Source of the DNA: Euryodendron excelsum
Lineage: Eukaryota > Streptophyta > Magnoliopsida > Ericales > Pentaphylacaceae
Length of the DNA stretch: 64,000 nt
Assembly: GCA_033060915.1 (NCBI GenBank)
Contig: CM065392.1
Location: 2,897,501-2,961,500, forward strand
Direction: 5' to 3'
Numbering within the stretch: the first letter of the stretch is position 1; every line of letters begins with the position of its first letter. This document shows positions 1-13,085 of the stretch, in pieces. The translations under genes and the position numbers were made by a program. A model generated the notes under the pieces. It searched no databases. It saw only the letters and a list, made by a program, of their open reading frames with translations, and was not told where the DNA came from.

Positions 1-1349
1 GATTTGAAGATGTCTTGAAGACATGGAAGGAATCACAAGATTTGGAAAGCTTTCTTGAGTTGTTGAAGTCCATGGAGAAGCCATGTTGATTGAAGAAATG
101 AAGATTCTAAGTCATGGAAGCTCTCTTGAAGATATTGAAGAAGACTTGAATCAATAGATGAAGCTATGATAATGGAAGAGCTCTACAAGTGATGAAAATG
201 AAGAAAACTCACCTTGAATGGATTGAAGATGTTCTTGGAGTCATCTAATCTTGAAGAAGTGTTTGCAAGCTTTAAAAAGCCTATTTAGATGATCCTTGAA
301 GAGATTGGAAGCTTTGAAAAAGAATGAAGAAAAGTTGCAAAAATATGGGTTTTTGGAAAAAGGGTCGACTCCTCAAGTTAAAAGAGCTGACTCATTCGAA
401 CAGAGCCTTGGAATTCTGCTGGAAGCTTAAAAGAGTCGACTCCTGGCCAAAAAGAGTCGACTCATTGCAACAGAGAACAAACAATTCTGCAGACTGCTGA
501 AAAGAGTCGACTCCTGGGACAAAAGAGTCGACTCATTTGGACAGAAACTTGAAAAATCTGCTGAAATGCAAAAAGAGTCGACTCATTGTGAAAAGAGTCG
601 ACTCCTAGACTCCAACGGCTAGTTTTCTGACAGACGGTATGGGCACAAACACAACCAAATCTTCTCCCATACTTCTCCAACGGCTAGAATCGATCCATAC
701 CTATATATATGAGATATATACAGCTTCAAAGAAAGAAGAAAGAGCAATCATACCATTCATATCAAGTGCTTGAAGCTGAAAATCACCTGTACCTCACTGC
801 CATATATTTTTGCTGAGTGTTTAAAGTTATCCATTGAGTTGTATTCATTTGTATACTCACTAGGAGAGTCACTCTTTGTATAATCTTCATTCATTCTTGT
901 TTGGGTGGGTTTGTAACCTTGTAAGTTTAAGTGTTCTTGGGAAAAACACTTGTAAGTTTAAGAGAAGCTTGGACAAAATCTCTTGGGTTTTGAAAACTTG
1001 GGAAGAAGCTTTTGTAAAGAGTGAGCTGGGCACTCGTGGCACAACCAGCGACTGTGTAAGGAGTATTGCATAGTGGAATTCCTTCGAAAGGATCGAAGAA
1101 GAGAGGACGTAGGCAAGGTTGGCCGAACCTCTATAAATCTGGTGCATATTTCTTCTGCCTCTGTTTTGCTTACTTACTCATTATACATGCTTGCAAATAC
1201 TTGTTTTAATGTACACTTCATTTGCTTGATACATATACTTTGATTATTTGTTACTAAAATCCATAAACGATTTTTTAGTTGAAACTCTTGTTAAAAATTC
1301 TATAAAACCCAATTCACCCCCCCTCTTGGGTTGCCTACTTGGGCCAACA
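1..1349 (+). mobile_element. Ty1/copia (SIRE/Maximus-like) LTR, 5' end outside window
   Basis: The 3' end reads like a SIRE/Maximus LTR: a run near 1305-1349 with an 'aattcacccccc' block, then 'cttgggttgcc', then 'gggccaaca', matching the CA end expected of an LTR. A TATA-like stretch (tatatatatgagatata) lies near 702-722, after the palindrome array, which fits a U3 promoter. No primer binding site follows, so it may be a solo or truncated LTR. The left end is outside the window, so no target duplication can be tested. No coding sequence is seen. Confidence 0.7.
361..608. repeat. Array of GAGTCGACTC palindromes in the copia LTR
   Basis: Six perfect copies of the 10-bp palindrome GAGTCGACTC and two decayed copies lie within about 250 bp, usually preceded by 'aaaa'. 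The three bases after each core alternate between CCT and CAT classes, so cores come in pairs separated by about 12-20 bp, and 'caacagag'-like spacers recur. The array lies just upstream of the TATA-like segment, where U3 regulatory elements are expected. Its function is unknown. Confidence 0.85.
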
Positions 1350-1989
1350 AGACATACGTTTTTGTGAGAGAAAGAAACCCTAGTAGCTGTGAGTCCACTC
1401 TCTCTAGAGTAAGGTGTGTTTGAGAGATACAACAAAAGTTCCAAGATAGAGTTCGAGCAGTTGAATTTTTCTTGTTGCTGTTACTTGCTGTTCGAGATTA
1501 AAGCAGAGGGATTTTGAAGTTCATATTTGCTACTATTTGGGATCAAACCAGATAGATCTCGAAGGTATGATTATAATCACGTAGATTAGCCTCTGCTAAT
1601 CATATCAGAATTTTTAGTATTATGAGTATGCACTATAGTCGGGTCGTGAAAAATTCGACAGTCCCCAACAGAGACATCACCTCGATCCCAAAGGATCTCG
1701 AGTCCCTTGGGGTCGAAGAGAACCTCTTCGCCTCAGCTTGGTTGGCAGACAGAATCTTGAGCACATGGTTTTAGTGGCTATGTGTCATTCAGATATATAT
1801 CAAGTACGCCTATAAATAAACCTGCTACCCCCAAGGGTAAGCAAGGATAAAGAGAGGAGGCAAAACCCTGCTAAAGTACTGCCAAAGTACCACAGTCATT
1901 CCCTTTTTGTTCATAGCTAGCTTTGTCCTTCACCTCTATACGATCCTACTGTCTGTGCTGATCTTATGGTGATTATTATCTTTCTAAAC
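1350..1989. other. Unassigned, probably LTR-derived sequence
   Basis: No gene is seen. A block at about 1800-1870 has 'cctataaataaa' followed by 'aaggataaagagagg', which looks like an LTR promoter and early transcript. Direct evidence for a boundary or family is lacking. Confidence 0.35.
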
Positions 1990-2582
1990 CCCCATTTTTC
2001 ATCATTTACAGCAAGCTATAAGCAATATCCATAAGTATAATGAATAATAGCAAACAACTATAAAATGGAAGTATCAAAACCAAGAAATCAAGAGAGCAAG
2101 AATACCAAGCATTTACGTGAAAACCTTTCAAAGAAGGGAAAAAACTATAAGGCACCACTAGAATCCACTAATCAATGAAATGAAAGTATAAGAGCTCCAC
2201 CACAACATGATATTATACCAAGAATATAAGAACACATCTATAAGAAATACGTGAAGAAGCTTCCAACTTACAAAGCTAGTAGAACCCACTCTCCAAGAGA
2301 GAATCCCCAACTTTGTTGAAGCAAAAACACCCTTGTAGATCAAGAAGAACAAACTCTTGTGTCTTTAACTCCAACTTAAGAAGCCCTTATGTTGAGAAAC
2401 CCTTGATGTGTATGTAGGAATTTTCTAGACAACCTATCTCACTCTATTCACTTTGCCTCTACACCTTGTTGGCCTCCACTTAACTAATATGTATATATTG
2501 TAAGACAAGGCCCATGCCCAACACTTATCATAGTGTGGGTCATTCTCATGGGACTAGCCCTAATACAAGTAGTAGGCCAACA
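1990..2582 (-). mobile_element. Copia-like LTR, minus orientation
   Basis: Near 2113-2150 the text 'tttacgtgaaaacctttc' followed by 'aaagaagggaaaaa' is the conserved block common in plant Ty1/copia LTRs. Reading the minus strand, the element would start TGTTGGCC at 2582, a typical copia LTR start. The other boundary is not resolved and no coding region is visible. Confidence 0.55.
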
Positions 2583-2761
2583 TATAATTTGCTACCCTTT
2601 TTTGGTAATTTAATATTAATATGTCTGCTGTTTCCACTGTATAATTATATAACATTTTGGGATGGGGGAGACTTTGCTACCATGACCTTATTTACCTATA
2701 TAAGAGGCTTCACAACCTGTTATAAGCATGGTTTTAACGTTTTTATCTAATTTTGACAAGA

Positions 2762-3060
2762 CACTACTAGAAAACGGGTTATTTACAACGGCAACATTTG
2801 CGATGCCTAAAATCTCATTGTAAATGCTAATTATTTGAGACGGCAGTGGCCCCGATGTGAAAAATGTCATTTGCGACGGACTCTATTGCAATGACACCAA
2901 TACTGTGGCGAAAACGGGTAAAAAAATGATGCCATTTTAATCAGTTAACCGCGACCTCATTATTTACGGCACATTATTTGCAACGGGGACTTGCCATAGG
3001 GAAAACTTTAATTAAACGACATTGTTTTGGTTTTAAACAACATAGTTTCATGCCCAAATT
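2762..3060 (+). mobile_element. CACTA (En/Spm) transposon terminus
   Basis: The segment opens with CACTACTAGAAAA, the signature terminal inverted repeat of plant CACTA elements. It is followed by GC-richer subterminal repeats of the 'gacggcagtgg / gcgacgg / caacggg' type, as expected for transposase-binding subterminal arrays. The opposite terminus was not found, so this is a truncated end or the element is broken. No transposase is recognisable. Confidence 0.7.
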
Positions 3061-3064
3061 AATT

Positions 3065-3088
3065 CCCCCCCCCCCCCCCCCCCCCCCC
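3065..3088. repeat. 24-base poly-C tract
   Basis: An uninterrupted run of 24 C sits next to the CACTA-derived segment in otherwise AT-rich DNA. It is one of three such G/C homopolymers in the window. It may be genuine or a sequencing/assembly artefact. Confidence 0.95.
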
Positions 3089-4020
3089 TGCTTTCTCCTT
3101 CCCTCTAACCAACCCTAGGGAAATCAATCAAATTAGAAGACGCATCTTCCCTCTTCTCTTCCCTTTTACCCCTCTTTCCTGACGTACGACTACCGATGAC
3201 TGTCATGCCACGCCAATGACTGCCACGCCACTTCCGGTATCCCTCTCTCTCTCCACTACTGACGACTGCTGCACCACCTAAGTAATTGAACCCCCACTGG
3301 TTTTTCCTTTAAGTGAAAGCTGGTGTGTTTTATATAGCCCATACTGATTGTGTTATTAAGGGTCATTGCAGCTTATATGGTTGTCTAGATAATAATAGAA
3401 AGGTTAACACAGAGACATGGCATGGTTGCTACTTTATCATATCTCGCCCCAAGTATAGTGACTGGTTGTGTTTCCCCCGAATTTCATTAGTTCCAGGCTC
3501 AAGTGCCTACTGATGTTTACTGAGCTATTTGAACCATGGACAATGCTAGAGGAATTAAGTTGTTAGAAATTTTTGTTGAGATTTTCATCTTAAAATGCAT
3601 GCGATTGGTTTGATAGAATGCTTTAAAGTAACTTAACAACTTAGTTTTAACGGCGGAGCCAAGAGCACAGTCCAAGCACTATCTCCACTTTGTATATAAT
3701 TTAGTGAAAGAAATCATTGAGATTGTCCCCTATATTGTCAACTTTCCCTTGTTTGTAAACTAATCAACAAAAATAAAGAAACAAAAATAATAATTAGGAA
3801 AGAAACTTGGGTCTTCATTGGTTTCTATGTATGTCCAACCTGGTTAACAATGACTAAGCTAGCTTAGTGATTTCTATGAGTTGCACATCAAGTCATGACT
3901 CGGTGGTCCATGATTTAAACCATAAAGGGTGATTTAGTGGTTAATTGGTTCTCATACTAATGCTTCCTCATGTCTTTAGTGGTTAATCGATTCTCATACT
4001 AATACTTCCTCATACTAAAT
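3089..4020. other. Unassigned 3' flank of P1
   Basis: No gene is recognised. The first 200 bases are pyrimidine-rich. A stretch at 3310-3515 is open in one frame but matches no family I know. From about 3840 onward are short imperfect repeats ('ggttaattggttctcatactaat' type, twice within 3930-4015) just before the P1 3' end. Confidence 0.4.
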
Positions 4021-4026
4021 AGTTAA

Positions 4027-7603
<3,577 letters not shown>

Positions 7604-7838
7604 GAAACTGAAGTTTCTAATAGAATCTCTCTGTTTTTGATTGCTCGTGTTGTTACTACACATTGATGTTTCCCTAATTTGGCACCCTATATTTATAGCA
7701 TTCTTCTAACTACTGGAATAATAATAATAATAATAATTATTACTATTATAATTGATTTTGTTATCTCTTAACCATTGGTACTTGCTTGTTAATAAAATAA
7801 TATACATGGCTTCTATTGGCTAAAATGTTCCTTTGAAA
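7604..7838 (-). promoter_or_regulatory. P1 proximal promoter with TATA box
   Basis: The minus strand reads TATAAA at 7697-7692, about 90 bp before the P1 start codon, in a context (ATGCTATAAATATAGGG) matching P3 and TPS4. Upstream is an ATT/AAT microsatellite at about 7718-7745. A hAT-type MITE begins at 7839 and separates this part from the G-box block. Confidence 0.7.
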
Positions 7839-8089
7839 TAGGGGCAGATCAAGAATTGTTGTTCAATGAAGATAAAATTTACACAACATCATACACGCCG
7901 AAAAAGAGGCACTACCTAGGTATAAAAGTTGTATACAAAAAGTATATCAAAAATTAAATTAATATTTGGCTGGTTAAGGTTCACAATTTTGAGAATGAAT
8001 TTTCGGATTTAGGTAACCAAGAGTCTATGAATATAGGATTAATTGGGATTATGTTATTTATTTGGCCAAATAATAAGCAGTTAATGATA

Positions 8090-8120
<31 letters not shown>

Positions 8121-8335
8121 TTATTACAAGTTTAATGATATTCAGTAAAAAAATATAGTTATTAGTAAATTCAGAGATAAACAAATGTAAGTACTTGTAA
8201 ATTCTATAGGGGCAAAACATATATTTATAACCTAAAATTAAATAACTATACATAATTTTTTTTTTTAAAGTAATACAAATAACCAATTCAATAGATACAA
8301 CTGCCTCTACTAGACCCTTGATGGGTCCGCCCCTA
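7839..8335. mobile_element. hAT-type MITE (497 bp) in the P1 promoter
   Basis: Ends are TAGGGGC...GCCCCTA and the flanks are ctttgaaa (7831-7838) and cttcgaaa (8336-8343), an 8-bp duplication with one mismatch, as expected of hAT elements. The interior is AT-rich and holds a (TA)n run at about 8087-8108. No transposase is present. The insertion lies between the TATA region and the distal G-box block of P1. Confidence 0.8.
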
Positions 8336-8394
8336 CTTCGAAATCTTCATTGTTTGAATCATGCGAGAATGACGCTTTGGAAAAATAATCTACA

Positions 8395-8790
8395 TGATTC
8401 CTGCTAACTAGGACCCGGACTAATCATACCAAATCATTGAATGTTTCCAATAAGAGAGACAAACTCACAATTCACGTGAATCTGATAGTCGGATTAATTG
8501 GTTCGTTCAATATTAAAATATGGTTAGGTTATTTTCTCCAAATCAAAGAAAGATAGCAAATCTAATTCTTCGAATCACAAGTAACAACGAAAGTAACTGG
8601 CTTAGCACCTCTTGGGCATCGTGATAAATGTTATTCAAGACAATCTCTCGTCTCATACGTACAAAAGAAAAAAAAATTAAGAAAGGATTTAGCTACTTTG
8701 AGCCAACAAAATACCTTTTTAACAGCTGCCAAATCAGCGTGAATTGGTAGATTTCAATGTTCTAATACTGATACCACCATCAAAAGGATG
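8395..8790 (-). repeat. Duplicated TPS upstream block with CACGTG G-box (P1)
   Basis: This block closely matches 41795-42170 upstream of TPS4, including 'ttcgaatcacaagtaacaacgaaag' and 'ggcttagcacctcttgggca' (split here for length). A G-box CACGTG lies at 8473-8478. Its presence upstream of several paralogues shows the duplication unit included distal promoter DNA. Confidence 0.85.
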
Positions 8791-8827
8791 ATAACAACAT
8801 TATTTGAGATTTTTTTTGACCCACAAC

Positions 8828-8847
8828 ACCACCACCACCACCACCAC
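8828..8847. repeat. (ACC)n microsatellite at the P2 breakpoint
   Basis: About seven ACC units, reading (GGT)n on the gene strand. They sit exactly where TPS exon 3 normally encodes the Met-Gly-Gly-Glu segment, and mark the 3' end of recognisable P2 sequence. Confidence 0.9.
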
Positions 8848-8849
8848 AA

Positions 8850-9228
8850 CCATTAAAGGTATGAGGCTTCATACAAGGAAAGCAATTCCTTAGAATCTTC
8901 ATCTAAGGATGCCTTGAAGTTCCCAGACTTGTCCTTAAGACTGCTGAAAATCTCTGGAAGCAACAAACTGTTACTAATTGTTAATTGCAATGATAAAAGC
9001 GCAAAAAACATAGTAACAATAATAACTCAGTAGACTGGCATGTCATTCATAATTGTTAACACATTAATTAGAACTCGGACAAATTTTACTTTAGTCACAA
9101 AAAACCTATATTAAAAACGGATAATGCTAAATCTCGAATTGCTTAGAACTAGCGACTTTCTTTAAAAGGCAAAATTGTTGCTAAATCTCGAATTGCATGT
9201 AATGACAACAATAATAATAACTTATTAT

Positions 9229-9260
<32 letters not shown>

Positions 9261-10410
9261 TTTTGGCTTTTGCTTTTCCCCCTTGAAGGGGAAAACTAAG
9301 TGGGAAATGATTTAGTTGCCAGGAGGGATGTTATACCATGTTGACTCGAAAGTATAAATTCGAGAACTGTAGCGTACAAATCCCCTTTGTTGCACCAATC
9401 ATTTCGCGGTCAACTTCTTAATTTGTATATGCTGTCCAATATTCTTTTTATTTCAGCCTCAAAAGGGATAAGATACTCTCAAAGTCTTTGCACTTTATCT
9501 ATTAACTTGACCTTTTCCAATGGCTCCTCTTCCTATTCTAGCATCATTCTCACATCTTCGTTGAACTTAACTGCCCATTTTGCGTAAGTCTCTCTCTACG
9601 TACGTACCTAATACTTTTCTTTTTTTTTTTTTATCTCAATGAGAATGACTCGAGTTATATTGAGTACGTAATGCTACATACAAATAGAATTTTTACATAT
9701 AAAATTTCATGCAAATTAATGTAGTTGTTTGAAGTCTTTTCATTTCAAACAAAGACACCCACCATTGTAACTAATTTCAAAAATACCATTTCCAAATAAT
9801 TCTGGTGTGTTTTTTTTTTTTTTTTTTTTAGTAAAAATTCTGTTTTTTTTTTTATTTGAAAACATGTATAAATTCTATTTGTCTACCATTTTTCATTACA
9901 TTTACCAAACATGAGTACGTAATAAGAATAAAAATGACAACACTTTGAACTACACCCTCTTTAAAAGCATAACTTCTAGAACTATCGCTTGTTACAGAGA
10001 ACAAGAATACATCACATAACTATATACTGAGCGACTGTATATGATCATATTCCCATATGGGAGGTTTGTAGTTTGCTGAACAAGAGTAATAGTAGTCATG
10101 CATCGGACAGTTTTTGAGACTCGACCACTGCTTGGGTTTAGGATTTAAGTGCCTGGGTTTGAGTCTCCCCTTAGTTTCTTGTTGGAGTCATTCATACTCC
10201 GCAACCCTATGAGCATATCTATGGCTTGATAAGTCCGTTGAGTGACTTTGGGCCAGGTCTCACTTAGGGACTCTTGCCCCTTTCTTTATTCTGTGTGTCC
10301 TAGCGTCTTGACAGGATTATGGCGTAGCCTAATTGTTTCTCTTTTTAGTACCAAAAGAAAAAGAAAAAGAAAAAAACAAACATGTATGGATTGCAGCAAC
10401 AAGGATGAAG
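8850..10410 (-). pseudogene. P2: truncated TPS-b pseudogene, exons 1-3 only
   Basis: Exon 1 remnants lie at about 10018-10136 and 10381-10410, exon 2 at about 9317-9597, and the start of exon 3 at about 8857-8962 (ends in LSLYEASYL). The initiator region reads TTG instead of ATG (gagccaagaaat versus gagccatgaaac on the plus strand). Exon 1 has a SINE-like insertion with loss of neighbouring codons; exon 2 has an in-frame TAG at 9533-9535 plus further frame changes. Exons 4-7 and both metal-binding motifs are absent. It lies head-to-tail between P3 and P1. Confidence 0.87.
10137..10380 (+). mobile_element. SINE-like insertion in P2 exon 1
   Basis: Sequence alien to the TPS exon begins after 'gaccactgcttg' and ends in an A-rich tail (ccaaaagaaaaagaaaaaga) before exon homology resumes. 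Near its start 'gggtttgagtctcc' resembles a Pol III B box (GGTTCGAnTCC). About 70 bp of exon are missing at the junction, and no clean target duplication is seen. Confidence 0.55.
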
Positions 10411-10472
10411 AGCCAAGAAATAGAAGTTTCTAATAAATGCTGTTTGTTTTAATTGCTTGTGTTGTTACTACA

Positions 10473-10511
<39 letters not shown>

Positions 10512-10859
10512 TACTACTACTACTGTTGTTGTTGTTGTTAATTTTGATATCTCTAACAACTGGTATTTGGTTGCTAATAAACTAATATGCATGGTTCTAT
10601 TGATAGAAATGTTCCACCTAAATGTTCTTCATGGATTGAATCCGGCACCAGACACGTTTTTTTGCCCTATTGTATGGTAAACTCTCTCTCTAAGACATGA
10701 TTTTTTGCCCTATGATAATGGTAATCTCTCTCTCTCTCTCTCTCTCTCTCACAACATCATAAGATTCGAATAGCTTGCACATTCACATGGCCTGTTCTTT
10801 TTATAACTGCCTCAAAGTTTATAAAGATTGCTTGTTGGCAACTTGGCACTATAATACCT
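10411..10859. other. P2 upstream region with compound microsatellites
   Basis: Residual P2 5' flank is recognisable to about 10473 (it matches the P1 5' flank). Then follows a compound repeat (ATT)n-(ACT)n-(GTT)n at 10474-10539 and a (CT)n run at about 10721-10750. No gene is seen. Confidence 0.75.
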
Positions 10860-11802
10860 TAACCTATGGTTTATTAGCCCTAGTTTAGAATTTTATATTC
10901 TTTTTAGTTATATTCTAGTATTAATTGAGATTATTTTGTTTTGTATATGTTTTGAGCTTAAATTGGAGGATTTCGGATACAATTCAGAAAAAGATTTCAA
11001 AAGGATGCTGTCAGAGTACAAGCTACTGAAACATGCAGAGCTGAAACTTAGAAGGCTATTTCTCTCAAGCTAGAAGGGCTACCAGGGTCCATAATATATT
11101 GATTTTATATAACTTTTTGGGACCTATTTAGTTATGTGGTTCAAATGCTGTTTGGACGTGAGCTAATCTATTCAAACAATTTACAAAAATATGCAAATTT
11201 CTCTTCATATAAAAGCCAGGACTGAGGCCTGTTTTGGAAAGTAGTTAGTTTTTACGAGTTTTAGGTTTTGAATAGCTAAGTTTCATCTTGGTATCATTTG
11301 TAAAAATCAATTGAGAATCTTGGATGAACATTGAAGGTAACTAGGATTTCAATGTTTATATCTTCTTCTTCTTAATTCTTTGGTATTAAACCCTAGATAT
11401 TTATGAAAATTTAGATATTTGATTACGCTCGATAATATTCATGTATAAACCCTAGTTCGGTATACTTATTGCACAAGTCGATGGCATGCATCTATGATTC
11501 TAAACCTAATTTATTTTAGGTTTGATTGTTAAAGAATGATAGTTTTTATCGCTAAATCTTCCGAATTAAAGACTCACGACGCAATCAATGATTTGAGTTA
11601 TCAAAAGCCTCCATTAAAATTTCAAGTGAAGCAATTGATTGGAACAATTGATTCTGAGACTTTTTTTTATTTGATTCAAAATAGTTTTCAATTATATTAG
11701 TTTAATAAATTAAACTCTTCAAAACTATTTTCTTTTTATTTTATTAGAATATTTTCCTTAGGGTTTTTGAACTAAGGTAAATTTTTCTGAATGTGCTAAC
11801 GC
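10860..11802 (+). mobile_element. Athila-like LTR, partial, plus orientation
   Basis: The body from about 11215 to 11802 is similar throughout to the LTR at 43280-44000 (for example 'gatggcatgcatctatgattc' here and its counterpart at 43690). It is cut at 'gctaac' (11802), where a minus-strand LTR begins. It has no detectable coding content. Confidence 0.7.
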
Positions 11803-13085
11803 GAATCCCACAAGCATACGATTTCGTGTTGTAGTTTACCAGTTAATGCTCAGTTATAGTTCTTCCCATAAAAATAGTTCAAATATAGAAATAGACAACT
11901 ACTCACAATGGACTTGCTTAATTCGAATTGCAAATTGGATCAAATTGAATTTAAGAATAGCAAAAGTAAACCAAAAATCTTTTGATTTTGAGATGGGTGA
12001 TTCTATACTACTTATGTGATGAAATTAAAGGCAATTAACAACTAAATTATCAACTAAGCAATGAAATTAAGATTCTAAGGTAATTAAAGGGGATTTGAAT
12101 GCAATAGTTCCAATCCACCAAGTTCCACAAAAATTCTAGTGTATGTTTGTTAACTCAAATCAAGAATCACTCCATGCATCATTGATTTGGAGGATTTCAA
12201 CTATAAAACCTTGAATTCTCTCTTAATTGGGGTTAGATTTATAATTAATTTACAAATCCTTAGAGGCAAACCTTAGATAAGTACAATCCCTATACCAATT
12301 CAAGAATTGTGCATAGAAATTCCCAAATTGTGTTATAGATCTAAGAGTTGTGAAATTAAACCCAATTACAAAGAGAAGTAGAGATCATAGGATAATTCAA
12401 TGAAAATTCATATACCTCCACAGTAATCCTTGAAAATCCTTGGTAGATCTTCACAATTGCATTCAAATAGAAGTTTAGCTACTGGAATTTATCATAGAAA
12501 GCATGTAGAAATATAGAAAAGACATGAGAATCTATAGATCTTGTATTAAATTGAAAGAAAAGTAGTGTTTGGTCGCTAAGAAAATGAAAAAAAGTATAAG
12601 AAAGTCAAGGAAAAGTATAAAAAAACTATCTCGAAGAAAACTAAGTACAAAAGTTGAGAACCCCCCCAAAAATTAGCCAAAATATGATTTATACGCAAAA
12701 ATAGAATAGGGGCTCCGTAGACCGTGCACACGGTTGGGCCCACCATGCACACGGTTGAGTAGGCGTACAAATGGTTAGCCTACGGATGCCTTTACGCTAA
12801 ACACCCCGTTATGAAGTTTGGTCATTCTCTACCGGCATGCGCATGGGCGAAACTAACGTGTGCATGGTTGGTTAACTGTTCACACGGTTAATTGACTCGT
12901 GCGCATAGTCAATTGACCGTTTTGTCCCCCAAGCTTCTTTTAATCCCTTTTAAGCTCAAAACATAAAAATCAAACCATTAAACATTGTTAGAGGCATTAT
13001 TAGGCTAAAACAACAATATAAGTAATCTAACTGGACTAGCTAAAGCTATTTATGGACTTAGGCTTACATTTTTGGAGTGTAATCA
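11803..13085 (-). mobile_element. 3' LTR of a minus-strand Athila-like element (copy F)
   Basis: On the minus strand the LTR starts TGATTACACTCC at 13085, directly after a purine-rich tract (GGTGGGGGGTAG), the polypurine tract that primes plus-strand synthesis. An array with CCGTGCACACGG-type palindromes and variants occupies about 12715-12920. The lower boundary near 11803 is inferred from where plus-orientation LTR homology stops. Confidence 0.75.

Noticed and set aside
361..608. CRISPR-like array
   Set aside because: Repeats are 10-bp palindromes with short, non-unique spacers inside a plant LTR; no CRISPR repeat length or cas genes.
10453..10680. Open frame over the (ATT)n repeat
   Set aside because: Ile/Thr/Val runs are translations of the microsatellite.
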